A stretch of DNA of 64,000 bases from CAXTPV01 sp965276715 (GCA_965276715.1 OZ255622.1:2108001-2172000); one strand, 5' to 3'; shown: positions 52,433-61,182, numbered from the stretch's first letter. Numbers and translations are program-made. The notes: generated by a model from the letters alone, not told the origin.

Positions 52433-52475
52433 CATCCGGCAGCGTCTCTGCCGTGGACAATGGTTCTGCCGGATG
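52433..52475. promoter_or_regulatory. Inverted repeat, candidate LysR operator
   Basis: CATCCGGCAG (52433-52442) and CTGCCGGATG (52466-52475) are perfect reverse complements separated by 23 bases, in the 230-base gap between the divergent LysR and SDR genes. LysR-type proteins bind dyads in such positions. The half-sites do not show the T-N11-A core clearly. Confidence 0.5.
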
Positions 52476-52632
52476 GATTTCGCACCACCGTTCCGCGGAT
52501 TTCCGCACTCGGCGGCTGACGCAGCCAGACCCACTTCGAAGTCCTCGAAAGCAGCGGCGCCGTAGACGGGATCAGGACGCGAGGAGTTCGCGGTGTCCGA
52601 ACATGCCGCGGGCGCAAACTGAAGGAAACATC

Positions 52633-53382
52633 ATGTCGAGATTAGAAGGCAAGGTCGCCGTCATCAGCGGCGGAAGCAGCGGCATCGGGCTCGCCATCGC
52701 ACGACGGTTCGTCAAGGAGGGGGCGCAGGTGTTCATCTTCGGTCGGCGCCAGCAGGCGCTCGACAAGACCGTGGAGCTCATCGGCGCCAACGTCACCGCC
52801 ATCCGGGCGGACGCGTCCAAGCTTGAGGACCTCGACCGTGTCGCCGAGGCGGTCTGGAGTGCCACGGACAAGGTGGACGTGGTCGTGTCGAGCGCCGGCG
52901 TCACCGAGCAGGTGCCGCTCGGCGACATCACCGCGGAACATTACGACCGCGTTTTCGGCCTGAACGCCAGGGCGCCGCTGTTCCTCGTGCAGAAGTTGCT
53001 GCCGATGATGGGTCGCAGGGGATCGATCATCCTCGTGTCCTCGGCCATGCATGGCATGGGGCTGGCGAACCACTCGGCCTACGCCGCCACCAAGGCTGCG
53101 CTGCGTTCGTATGTCCGGACCTGGGCGGCCGAGTTCAAGGACAGCGGTATCCGCGCGAACACGCTGAGCCCGGGCGTCATCGACACGCCGATGCTCGACG
53201 ACCAGGCGAGCTCGCCGGAACATGCCGCCGAAATTCGTCAAGGCTACATCGCATACACGCCGATAGGGAGACTTGGGCATCCCGATGAGATGGCGGCGGC
53301 GGCCCTCTTTCTCGCTTCGGACGAAAGCTCGTTCATGACGGGTTCCGACATGCTCGTCGACGGCGGCGTCGCCAACGTCTGA
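52633..53382 (+). CDS. Short-chain dehydrogenase/reductase
   Basis: 249 residues. NAD(P)-binding SGGSSGIGLAIARRF, NNAG equivalent changed to SSAGVTE, catalytic Ser in ILVSSAMHGMG, and YAATK with Tyr and Lys in HSAYAATKAALRSY. The C-terminal MTGSDMLVDGGVANV is typical of classical SDRs. ATG at 52633 with GAAGGA upstream. It is probably controlled by the divergent LysR protein. The substrate is unknown. Confidence 0.94.
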   Translation: MSRLEGKVAVISGGSSGIGLAIARRFVKEGAQVFIFGRRQQALDKTVELIGANVTAIRADASKLEDLDRVAEAVWSATDKVDVVVSSAGVTEQVPLGDITAEHYDRVFGLNARAPLFLVQKLLPMMGRRGSIILVSSAMHGMGLANHSAYAATKAALRSYVRTWAAEFKDSGIRANTLSPGVIDTPMLDDQASSPEHAAEIRQGYIAYTPIGRLGHPDEMAAAALFLASDESSFMTGSDMLVDGGVANV

Positions 53383-53456
53383 CGACGGCGTCGGTCATCC
53401 AAGAGGGATGCCCCGTCTCGGAACATCCCAACTCCTTACTGATCCGGAGGAATTCC

Positions 53457-54058
53457 ATGAGCTACGCGATCATAGGTTTCGGCAACGTCGGCAAGGCCCT
53501 CGCCGGAGCGTTCGCGCGCAAGAACATCGAAGTGGCCGTGGCAGGCAGACGGCCGCCCGAAGAGCTCGCGCCGTCCGCGAAGGCGATCGGACCGACCGTC
53601 ATCGCCAAGCCGTTGCAGGACGCGCTCGACGCCGAGATCGTCATTCTCGCGGTTCCCTTCTGGGCGCACAAGGATCTTGCGAAGGCCACTGCGAGCTGGT
53701 CGGGCAAGATCGTGATCGACGCGACCAACGCGTTCGGTGTCCCTCCTCAAGAACTGGGCGATCTTCCTTCCTCGATGGTGATATCCCGGGCTTTGGCCGG
53801 TGCACGGTTGGTGAAGGCGTTCAACCATTTGCCCGCACAGACCCTTGCCGCCGACCGGACGTCAAGGGGGGCGGCCGGCGGGTCGTGTTTCTGTCGGGCG
53901 AAGACGAGAGCGCGACAGCCCGCGTGGCGACGCTCGTCGACCAACTCGGCTTCGCCTCGGTCGCGCTCGGGAGGCTCGCAGAGGGAGGTCTGCTCGTCCA
54001 GGCGCGAGGACGAACCTGGGCTCCGCTCATCTTCCAGGATCTCGTCAAGTTCAGGTGA
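53457..54058 (+). pseudogene. COG2085-type NAD(P)-dependent reductase gene with a frameshift
   Basis: MSYAIIGFGNVGKALAGAFA starts a dinucleotide-binding fold related to F420H2:NADP oxidoreductases, with EIVILAVPFWAHKDLAKA, IVIDATNAFG and VKAFNHLPAQTLAAD. At the G-run 53866-53871 the family-like reading switches to the -1 frame and continues VVFLSGEDESATARVATLVD, then LGRLAEGGLLVQARGRTWAP and ends LIFQDLVKF at 54058. Without the shift the tail is Ser/Arg-rich nonsense. A lost base in the G-run explains it; a sequencing error is possible. It is downstream of the SDR gene in the same unit. Confidence 0.75.
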
Positions 54059-54275
54059 AAGCGGCTCGGGGACGGATCTGGCCGGCGCGGGTCAATCGCT
54101 GATCATTCGGAGGGCCGAGTTTTGGGAGCCGTGTGAATGACACCGAGGTCCCGGCTCGCGGATCCGGCCTTCATTGCCCCGGCCGCCGTGCGAGGAGGGC
54201 CCGTTCCGACCCAACCTTGCCTTTCAGCGGATGTTAGTCGATGCCTGATAGCGGGCATTCATGTAGCCGGGCGAG

Positions 54276-54812
54276 ATGGCAGCCATAGTATCCGATAAGC
54301 CCGTGGTCGGGTCCGCTCGCCCACGGCGATCTCAAGGGGGGCAGAACACGCTGCTACTGCGCCGGCTCCTGCGCGCCAAGGACCGGATGGACGCCTTTTC
54401 TGACGAGGACTAGCCGATCCGGCGGCTCGCCGGCGTCAGCGGCGTGTCGGAAGCTCATTTCGTTCGCGCGTTCCGGCAGGCTTTCGGCACACCACCCCAC
54501 CGCTACCTGACGCGGCGGATCGAGCGCGCCAAGGCGCTTCTGCGCGACACTGACCTCGCCGTCACCGCGATCGCCTTCGACACTGGTTAATACAGCCTCG
54601 GCACGTTCGGCCGTACTTTCCGCGACGTCACCGGTGACAGCCCAAGGACGTTTCGTGTCCGCGAGCGGGTCAGGACGCAGGCGACGAGCCTTATACCGAC
54701 CTGCTACCTTAGCGCGGCCTGTCGTCCGAACCTTATCATAGCAGTTTCGGAGAAGCGTCGGCAGGACCGCGACGATAGTCTAGCCGGGACTCAAGCGAAG
54801 GAGGTCCGATGA
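54276..54812 (+). pseudogene. AraC-family regulator gene with two in-frame stops
   Basis: From the ATG at 54276, one frame encodes an AraC-type DNA-binding domain: LRAKDRMDAFSDED, TAG at 54411-54413, then IRRLAGVSGVSEAHFVRAFR, QAFGTPPHRYLTRRIERAKA, LLRDTDLAVTAIAFDTG, TAA at 54588-54590, and YSLGTFGRTFRDVTGDSPRT. Both HTH motifs are recognisable around the stops. The frame ends in TGA at 54810-54812, overlapping the ATG of the VOC gene, the arrangement of an AraC/VOC operon. The regulator is therefore inactivated. Confidence 0.85.
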
Positions 54813-55216
54813 TTGAAGCGATCCAGATGGTCGGTCTGTACGTCCGCGACCAGGACGAAGCCTATGAGTTCTACGTCGGCAAGCTGGGTTTCCGCGTCCA
54901 CACCGACCAGCGCAACGGTGCGTATCGCTGGCTTACCGTGCAGCACCCGGAGCAGCCCTCGTTTCAACTCGGTCTGTTCCGGCCGCAGGCGCGAGTGCAC
55001 GACACGGCGACCGTGCAGGCGCTCAATGAATTGGTGGCCAAGGGGGCCATGCCGCCTTTGGTGATGGCGGTCGGCGACTGCCGGGCTACCTATGCCCTTC
55101 TGTCCGCGCAGGGGGTCGAGTTTACTCAGGAGCCGATCACGCGACATGGCAAAGTAGACGCCAACTTCCGCGATCCTTCCGGGAACGGCTGGAAGATTAT
55201 CGAGGAGAGTGCATAA
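54809..55216 (+). CDS. VOC-superfamily protein (glyoxalase/bleomycin-resistance fold)
   Basis: 135 residues: MIEAIQMVGLYVRDQDEAYE, FYVGKLGFRVHTDQRNGAYR and the C-terminal VDANFRDPSGNGWKIIEES form two beta-alpha-beta-beta-beta modules with a Glu metal ligand near the end. The ATG overlaps the stop of the decayed AraC gene, and AAGGAGG lies just before it. Function in the family ranges from antibiotic binding to small-molecule lyase or dioxygenase; not resolved here. Confidence 0.9.
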   Translation: MIEAIQMVGLYVRDQDEAYEFYVGKLGFRVHTDQRNGAYRWLTVQHPEQPSFQLGLFRPQARVHDTATVQALNELVAKGAMPPLVMAVGDCRATYALLSAQGVEFTQEPITRHGKVDANFRDPSGNGWKIIEESA

Positions 55217-55347
55217 CCGATAACGATCTGCCATCTGCCCGGATACAAGCGAAGCTCGTGAGCCATGGCGAATTGATGCGCCGTATAACGTGTTTCGAAA
55301 TGATGTGCGGTCGACTTGTCGCGTTGTAGGAACCGAATGATTGGGGT

Positions 55348-55388
55348 CTGGGCCTCAGGCCCAGGGGGTTCCAGGGGCCGGCCCCTGG
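55348..55388. repeat. Extragenic palindrome pair (family copy D)
   Basis: CTGGGCCT/AGGCCCAG with a 1-base centre (55348-55364) and the perfect 18-base palindrome CCAGGGGCCGGCCCCTGG (55371-55388), which ends directly at the pheT stop codon. It may double as the 3' end structure of the pheST transcript. Confidence 0.75.
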
Positions 55389-57845
55389 TCAGTCGCGCAG
55401 GGTGGCGCCGCAGGATTGGGTGGCGGCGATGACGATGGCGGCGGCGGTCTGGGCGATCTCGGCTTCCGTCAGCGTGCGGTCCCTGGGTTGGAGCGTCACT
55501 TCGATCGCCAGCGACTTCTTGCCGTCGGGAAGCTTGTCGGCACCCTCGTAGACGTCGAACAGGGCGACGCCGGTGATCAGCTTGCGGTCGGCGGTTCTGG
55601 CCGCGCGCAGGAGGGTTTCGGCGGGGACCGACTGGTCCACAAGGAAGGCGAAGTCGCGGCGGATCGGCTGCAGCGTGGGCAGGTCGGGAGCGACGCGCTT
55701 GCGCTTCCTCTGGGCCGGCAATTGGTCGAGCAGGATCTCGAAGCCGGCGGCGGGATGATCGAAACCGAGCTTGCCGAGGATGCCAGGATGCAGGGCGCCG
55801 AAGCGGGCGGTCGTGATTTTGGGACCCTGCTTGATCTCGCCGGCCTGGCCGGGGTGATAGGCCGGGTGGGTGGTGCGCTCGGTGGTGAGCGCGTCGAGGG
55901 GAACGCCGAGTGCTGCGAGTGTCGCGAGCACGTCGGCGCGCGCGTCCTGCCAGGTGCGCGGCTGGGCCGGGTGGCCGGGCGTGCGCGGGGTGCGGCCGGT
56001 GCGCAGGCCGGCAGCGATGGTCTCGGGGCTCGGTGCGAAGCCGGCGCCGATCTCGAACAGGGCCTGGTCGGGCTCGCCGCGGGCCGCGTTTTGCTGCGCG
56101 GCCTGGAGAAGGCTCGCGAGCGGGGTCGGGCGCAGGCGGTCGAGGTCGGACGCGATCGGGTTGAGCAGGGTGACCGGGGCGGGATCGAAGGCGGGGGAGA
56201 ACAGCGCGGCGGTCTCGGAGGCGATGAAGGAGAACGAGACGCACTCGGCGAGGCCGCGGCCGGCGAGCGCGCGGCGGGCGATGTTGGTGCGGATCTGCCG
56301 GTCGGTGAGGACCGGCGCGGGGACGATGCCCGGGGTGGGCAGCGAGATCGGCGGGATCGCGTCGAGGCCGCCGAGGCGGAGGACTTCCTCGATGAGGTCG
56401 CATTCGGCCTCGATGGTGGCGGCGGCTTCGGTCAGGGCGGCGTCGAGAGACGCGTCGGGTTCGAGGGTCGAGCGGGCGGCGATGTCGTTGCGCCAGGGCG
56501 GGACGGCGACGGTGATTTGGGCGTCGTTCCGGTCGGTCGGGGTGAAGCCGAGGGCGGCGAGGCGGGCGGCCGCGATGGCGGGATCGATCGAAAGGCCGCC
56601 GAGGGCTGCCAGGCGCTCGAAGCGGAGGGTAGCGTCGCGTTGCCAATCGGGTTCCTGGCCCGCCTGGGTGAGGTCGCTGGGCTCGCCGCCGCACAGGTCG
56701 AGGATGAGTTGGGTGGCGGCGTCGAGCGCTGGCGGGAGCAGGGAGGGGTCGATGCCGCGCTCGAAGCGGGCACGGGCGTCGCTGTGGACGGCGTGACGGC
56801 GGCCGGACCGGGCGATGCGGACGGGGTCGAACAGGGCACATTCAAGGAAGATCGTGGTGGTGCCGGCCTCGGTGCCGGTGGCGGCGCCGCCGATGATGCC
56901 GGCGAGGGACTGGGCGCCGTTCCGGTCGGCGATGACGCAGTCGGTGGGATCGAGGGTGAGGGTCTGGCCGTTCAGTGCCTGGAGCTGCTCGCCGTGGTGG
57001 GCGGGGCGGAGGGTGAGGACGCCGCCGGCGAGGCGGTCGGCATCGAAGACGTGCAGCGGGCGGCCGAGGTCGAAGGTGAAGAAGTTGGTGATGTCGACGA
57101 GCGCGCTGATCGGGCGCAGGCCGATCGCGGTCAGGCGCTGCTGGAGCCAGGCGGGGCTGGGGCCGTTGCGGACATGGCGGATGGCGCGGCCGAGGACCCA
57201 GGGGCAGGCTTCGTCATCCTCGATTTGCCATCTGATCGGGGAGGGAAAGGTCGCGTGGGTAGCCGAGGCGGTCCAGGGGCGCAGCGTGCCCAGGCCGGCG
57301 GCCGCGAGATCGCGCGCGATGCCGCGGACGGCGAGCGCGTCGCCGCGGTTGGGAGTGACGGCAATCTCGATGATGGGGTCGTCGAGATGGGCGTGGGCGG
57401 CGTAGGGGGTGCCGGGTTTGGCTTCGCCGGGGAGTTCGGCGATGCCGTCATGCTCCTCGCCCAGGCCGAGTTCGCGCAGCGAGCAGAGCATGCCGCGGCT
57501 TTCGACGCCGCGGATCTCGCCGATCCTGAGGGTGGCGCCGGTGGCGGGGATGATCGCGCCGGGCGGGGCGAAGATGGTGGCGAGACCCGCCCGCGCGTTG
57601 GGGGCGCCGCAGACGACCTGAATGAGGGTGCCGGCGCCGGTGTCGACCTGGCAGAGGCGGAGGCGGTCGGCGTTCGGGTGTTGCTCGGCGGTGACGATCT
57701 TGGCAACGCGGAAGCCGGCATATCGGGCGCCTCGGTCGGTGACGGACTCGACCTCCAGGCCGATCGCGGACAGCGTGTCGGTGATCCGATCGAGCGGGGC
57801 GTCGGTGTCGAGGTGGGTGCGCAGCCAGGAGAGGGTGAATTTCAC
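55389..57845 (-). CDS. pheT: Phenylalanyl-tRNA synthetase beta subunit
   Basis: 818 residues. The N-terminal tRNA-binding domain (KFTLSWLRTHLDTD, then ERYAGF-like RGARYAGFRVAKIVTAEQHP, NADRLRLCQVDTG) is followed by B3/B4 (VCGAPNARAGL, ITPNRGD equivalent AVTPNRGDALAVRGIARDLA) and B5 domains, a class II-like core and the C-terminal FDX-ACB anticodon domain (PTLQPIRRDFAFLVDQSVPA). The start is GTG at 57845, overlapping the pheS stop. The frame is open far upstream, but that part is an antisense-free artefact of high GC. Confidence 0.97.
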   Translation of the reverse strand: MKFTLSWLRTHLDTDAPLDRITDTLSAIGLEVESVTDRGARYAGFRVAKIVTAEQHPNADRLRLCQVDTGAGTLIQVVCGAPNARAGLATIFAPPGAIIPATGATLRIGEIRGVESRGMLCSLRELGLGEEHDGIAELPGEAKPGTPYAAHAHLDDPIIEIAVTPNRGDALAVRGIARDLAAAGLGTLRPWTASATHATFPSPIRWQIEDDEACPWVLGRAIRHVRNGPSPAWLQQRLTAIGLRPISALVDITNFFTFDLGRPLHVFDADRLAGGVLTLRPAHHGEQLQALNGQTLTLDPTDCVIADRNGAQSLAGIIGGAATGTEAGTTTIFLECALFDPVRIARSGRRHAVHSDARARFERGIDPSLLPPALDAATQLILDLCGGEPSDLTQAGQEPDWQRDATLRFERLAALGGLSIDPAIAAARLAALGFTPTDRNDAQITVAVPPWRNDIAARSTLEPDASLDAALTEAAATIEAECDLIEEVLRLGGLDAIPPISLPTPGIVPAPVLTDRQIRTNIARRALAGRGLAECVSFSFIASETAALFSPAFDPAPVTLLNPIASDLDRLRPTPLASLLQAAQQNAARGEPDQALFEIGAGFAPSPETIAAGLRTGRTPRTPGHPAQPRTWQDARADVLATLAALGVPLDALTTERTTHPAYHPGQAGEIKQGPKITTARFGALHPGILGKLGFDHPAAGFEILLDQLPAQRKRKRVAPDLPTLQPIRRDFAFLVDQSVPAETLLRAARTADRKLITGVALFDVYEGADKLPDGKKSLAIEVTLQPRDRTLTEAEIAQTAAAIVIAATQSCGATLRD

Positions 57846-58912
57846 TGGTCGCCCTCGTGCAGGTTCACCGGGCGGAGCGGGCTCGCGCCGTAGTGGCGGA
57901 GCCAGCGGACGTCGCTGTCGAACATCGGGCGCAAATCGGGGATGATGTTTTTCAGCATCGCCATGCGGTCGATGCCCATGCCGAAGGCGAAGCCCTGCCA
58001 CCAGCGTGGGTCGAGGCCGCAATTGGCGAGCACCTTGGGGTGGACCATGCCGCTGCCGAGGATTTCGAGCCAGTCGGCGCCGGCGCCCAACTGGCCGCTG
58101 CGCCGGTCCCAGGCGATGTCGACCTCCATCGAGGGCTCGGTGAAGGGAAAGTAGCTGGCGCGGAAGCGGATGGGCAGGTCGGGGAGGGCGAAGAAGGCGC
58201 GCAGGAAATCGATCAGGCAGCCCTTGAGGTGACCGAGGGTGATGTCGCGGTCGATGACGAGGCCTTCGCACTGGTGGAACATCGGCGCGTGGGTGGCGTC
58301 GTGGTCGGCGCGGTAGACGCGGCCGGGGACGATGATTCGCAGCGGCGGCGGCGTTTCGAGCATGGTGCGGATCTGCACCGGGGAGGTGTGGGTGCGGAGC
58401 ACGCGCGGCGGTTCGTCGGGGCTCGCGGAGGGCAGGTAGAAGGTGTCGTGGTCGGCGCGGGCCGGGTGATGGCTCGGGATGTTGAGTGCGCCGAAATTGT
58501 GCCAGTCGGTCTCGATGTCGGGACCTTCGGCGACGGCGAAGCCCATGGCGCCGAAGATCGCGACGATCTCCTCGGTGGTGCGGCTGACGGGATGGATCAA
58601 GCCGGGCTGGTCGGGCGGCGGCGGGAGGGTGACGTCGACGGTCTCGCTGGCGACGCGCGCGGCGAGTGCGCTGGTTTCGAGGTCGGCGCGCTTGACGTCG
58701 ATCGCGGCATTGAGGTGGTCGCGGAGCGCGTTGAGTGCCGCGCCACGCTCGCGGCGCTCGTCCGGGGTCATCCGGCCGAGCTCCTTGAGGAGCGCGGTGA
58801 GCTTGCCCTGCTTGCCGAGGGTGGCGACGCGCACGGCATCGAGCGCGCGCAGATCCGTGGCAACGGCCAGGGCTTTGTCGACTTCCTCGGTCAGCGAAGC
58901 GATCGCGTTCAT
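57842..58912 (-). CDS. pheS: Phenylalanyl-tRNA synthetase alpha subunit
   Basis: 356 residues, class II synthetase. Coiled-coil N-terminus, motif 2 around HPARADHDTFYLP and VLRTHTSPVQIRTM, motif 2/3 regions FHQCEGLVIDRDITLGHLKG, RFRASYFPFTEPSMEVDI and GSGMVHPKVLANCGLDP, GFAFGMGIDRMAML. Functions as alpha2beta2 with PheT. Start ATG at 58912; a large palindromic element separates it from rplT. Confidence 0.98.
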   Translation of the reverse strand: MNAIASLTEEVDKALAVATDLRALDAVRVATLGKQGKLTALLKELGRMTPDERRERGAALNALRDHLNAAIDVKRADLETSALAARVASETVDVTLPPPPDQPGLIHPVSRTTEEIVAIFGAMGFAVAEGPDIETDWHNFGALNIPSHHPARADHDTFYLPSASPDEPPRVLRTHTSPVQIRTMLETPPPLRIIVPGRVYRADHDATHAPMFHQCEGLVIDRDITLGHLKGCLIDFLRAFFALPDLPIRFRASYFPFTEPSMEVDIAWDRRSGQLGAGADWLEILGSGMVHPKVLANCGLDPRWWQGFAFGMGIDRMAMLKNIIPDLRPMFDSDVRWLRHYGASPLRPVNLHEGDQ

Positions 58913-58963
58913 CGGGCCTCGATTGAGGACAGGACTCTGAGGCTACGAAATTATTGAAAAAGC

Positions 58964-59077
58964 CTTGGGGCGTCCCCCAAGCCCCGCCGGGGGCAGGCGC
59001 CCCTGGACCCGCAGACATTAAATCATTGGCGGTCCAGGGGGCCTCCCCCTGGCGGGGTTCGGGGCGGAGCCCCGATT
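58964..59077. repeat. Large extragenic palindromic element (family copy E)
   Basis: About 114 bases forming an imperfect long inverted repeat: the left half (58964 to about 59012) and right half (from about 59029) are near reverse complements around the AT-rich centre 59013-59027. Internal hairpins include TCGGGGC/GCCCCGA with a GGA loop on the right. It lies between rplT and pheS in an otherwise conserved operon. It is the longest copy; the half element at 16921 matches its right arm. Confidence 0.8.
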
Positions 59078-59117
59078 TCAGACTCATTTCGCCTTCGGCA
59101 AGATAGGTTCACAGCTT

Positions 59118-59474
59118 CTACGCGAGTGCTGCCTGCGCCTTCTTGACGATCTCGCCGAAGGTGGCGGCGTCGTCGTAGGCGATGGCGGCGAGGACCTTGC
59201 GGTCGATCTCGATGCCGGCCCTGTTGAGGCCGTCGATGAACCGGCTGTAGGTCAGGCCGTGCTCACGCACCGCTGCGTTGATGCGCTGGATCCACAGGCC
59301 GCGGAAGTCGCGCTTCTTGTTGCGGCGGTCGCGGTAGGCGTACTGGAGGGACTTCTCCAGGCGCTCGAGCGCGATGCGGTAGTTGGTCGACGAGCGGCCG
59401 ACGAAACCCTTCGACTGGGCGAGGACCTTCTTGTGGCGGGCGTGTGTCGTGACGCCCCGCTTGACGCGTGCCAT
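59118..59474 (-). CDS. rplT: 50S ribosomal protein L20
   Basis: 118 residues. MARVKRGVTTHARHKKVLAQ and the middle RNKKRDFRGLWIQRINAAVR and the end match L20 throughout. It binds 23S rRNA and in many bacteria represses its own operon. It sits 12 bases after rpmI. Confidence 0.99.
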   Translation of the reverse strand: MARVKRGVTTHARHKKVLAQSKGFVGRSSTNYRIALERLEKSLQYAYRDRRNKKRDFRGLWIQRINAAVREHGLTYSRFIDGLNRAGIEIDRKVLAAIAYDDAATFGEIVKKAQAALA

Positions 59475-59486
59475 CTGTGCGCTCCC

Positions 59487-59690
59487 TCAGCCGAGACCGT
59501 AGGGGGCCCACTGCTTGACAGTGCGGGCGTCCATGTCGGTAAGGGTCTGCGGGCCGCGGTTGGTCCGCTTCATTTTCTGGGGGCGGTTGATCAGGCCGTG
59601 GCGCTTCATGCCGGGGCCGGACAGGACCTTGCCGGTCGCGGTGATCTTGAACCGCTTCTTGACCGACGACTTGGTCTTCATCTTGGGCAT
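59487..59690 (-). CDS. rpmI: 50S ribosomal protein L35
   Basis: 67 residues, MPKMKTKSSVKKRFKITATG at the start. The ATG at 59690 has AGAGGAG upstream; the frame is open further but not family-like. infC, the usual upstream partner, is absent here; a hypothetical gene and dapF lie to the right instead. Confidence 0.98.
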   Translation of the reverse strand: MPKMKTKSSVKKRFKITATGKVLSGPGMKRHGLINRPQKMKRTNRGPQTLTDMDARTVKQWAPYGLG

Positions 59691-59807
59691 TTCGGGGCTC
59701 CTCTGGTCGATGCGTGCCGGATTGCGCACGCAGTCGCGGCCGGGCATGCCCATACAGGCCCGGGCGCGCGAACAAGGGCCGGTCTATAGCGGCGGCCTGT
59801 TATCCTT

Positions 59808-60320
59808 TCAAGCGGCGACCGACTCGGCGGGTGCGGCCCACGTGAAGACTTCCTGCTGGGCCGCCGCAAGGATGGCGGCGCTGGCGGCAGCGTTTCGCTC
59901 AGGGACGGCGTTTTCGCCGCGGAGCTCGGCGACGATCTTGATGAAGCCGCGGAGAGCGACGGGCTCGAGCTTGCCGGTGGTGAGATTGGGCTGGTTGACG
60001 ACGATGGACGAAATCAGCGGTCCTCCATCGCGGGCGACCTGGCGCGTGGCCTCGTCGAGATGGGCGCCCATGCGCAGGCGGACGGTGTTGTCCCAGACGA
60101 CGCCAGAGGCGGCGGCGATGTCCTTGTAGGACACGTAGCGGCGTTCGGCCGCGGCCTGGCGGAGGAAGGCCACGGTGCGCGCGAGGTCGAGGCCATTGGC
60201 GCCACGGCGGTCGATGGTCGCGATCAGGGTCTGATAGTCCGCGGTCTCGGTCTTGTTGAGCCGTTCGTAGTTCGACTGCATCTGCCGAAGCTCCGGGAGC
60301 GACTTCTTCTCGAAATCCAT
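59808..60320 (-). CDS. Conserved hypothetical protein, winged-helix-like
   Basis: 170 residues from the ATG at 60320: a helical N-terminus (SLPELRQMQSNYERLNKTET), then RRYVSYKDIAAASGVVWDNT, and DGGPLISSIVVNQPNLTTGK followed by LRGFIKIVAELRG. The SYKDIA and SSIVVN pattern recalls the DNA-binding wing of alkyltransferase-like proteins, where TYGDIA and CHRVV occur, but the catalytic PCHRV is absent. Family not identified. Its 5' end is near the divergent dapF. Confidence 0.6.
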   Translation of the reverse strand: MDFEKKSLPELRQMQSNYERLNKTETADYQTLIATIDRRGANGLDLARTVAFLRQAAAERRYVSYKDIAAASGVVWDNTVRLRMGAHLDEATRQVARDGGPLISSIVVNQPNLTTGKLEPVALRGFIKIVAELRGENAVPERNAAASAAILAAAQQEVFTWAAPAESVAA

Positions 60321-60381
60321 GGGGCGTGACCTTGCGCGGTTGGGCCTCCACCGGGAAGGCGTTGCACCATATAAGGGCGCG

Positions 60382-61182
60382 ATGCGGGTCGATTTCATCA
60401 AGATGCACGGAGCGGGGAACGATTTCGTCGTGCTCGACGAGCGTTCGCGGCCCCTGTCGCTGGACGACGCGGCGATCCGGCGGGTGGCGGACCGCCGTCT
60501 GGGCATCGGTTGCGACCAGGTGGTGCGCTTGCGGCCGGCAACGGCGGCGGGTGCGGACGTGCTGATGGTGATCCATAACGCGGACGGGTCAGTGTCGCAC
60601 ACGTGCGGCAATGCGACGCGGTGCGTGGCCTCGCTGGTGGCGGACGGGGCGATGTCGGTGATCGTGGAGACGCTGGCGGGGACGCTGCCGTCGCGGATGC
60701 TGCCGAACGGCGAGGTCGAGGTGGATATGGGGGCGCCGTTGCTGGGCGCCGGCGCCCTGGGGATGAGCGGCGACGGGGACACGCTTCATCTGAAGCTGGC
60801 GGGTGGCCCGGCCGGGTGCTCGATGGGCAATCCACATGTGACGTTCTTCGTGGACGGGCTGGACGGGGTGGATGTCGCCGGCTTGGGGGCGGCGGTCGAG
60901 CGCGATCCGATGTTTGCGCAAGGGGTCAATGTCGGGTTCGCGTCGGTGGAGGCGGAGGACCGGATCAGGTTGCGGGTGTGGGAGCGCGGGACGGGATTGA
61001 CGCTGGCGTGCGGGTCGGGGGCGTGCGCGGCGCTGGTGAACGCACACCGGCGCGGGCTTGCCGGGCGGCGGGCCTCGGTGGTGCTGGACGGGGACACGCT
61101 CGGGATCGAGTGGGGCGCGGACGGGCATGTGCTGATGACGGGTCCGGTGGCGGTCAGCTATCGCGGTTGGATCGAGCTGTGA
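60382..61182 (+). CDS. dapF: Diaminopimelate epimerase
   Basis: 266 residues. Converts LL- to meso-diaminopimelate for lysine and peptidoglycan. FIKMHGAGNDFVVLD at the start, the first catalytic Cys in HTCGNATRCVA, GNPHVTFFV, and the second catalytic Cys in LACGSGACAALV are present. Start ATG at 60382; the stop overlaps the mtaB GTG (GTGA). Confidence 0.97.
   Translation: MRVDFIKMHGAGNDFVVLDERSRPLSLDDAAIRRVADRRLGIGCDQVVRLRPATAAGADVLMVIHNADGSVSHTCGNATRCVASLVADGAMSVIVETLAGTLPSRMLPNGEVEVDMGAPLLGAGALGMSGDGDTLHLKLAGGPAGCSMGNPHVTFFVDGLDGVDVAGLGAAVERDPMFAQGVNVGFASVEAEDRIRLRVWERGTGLTLACGSGACAALVNAHRRGLAGRRASVVLDGDTLGIEWGADGHVLMTGPVAVSYRGWIEL

Noticed and set aside
55341..57893. 850-codon plus-strand frame opposite pheT
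   Set aside because: Antisense shadow of pheT, Gly/Glu-rich and without family features.
57846..59087. N-terminal extension of the pheT frame through pheS
   Set aside because: Open only because of GC bias; Arg/Pro-rich, and pheS occupies the same bases in another frame.
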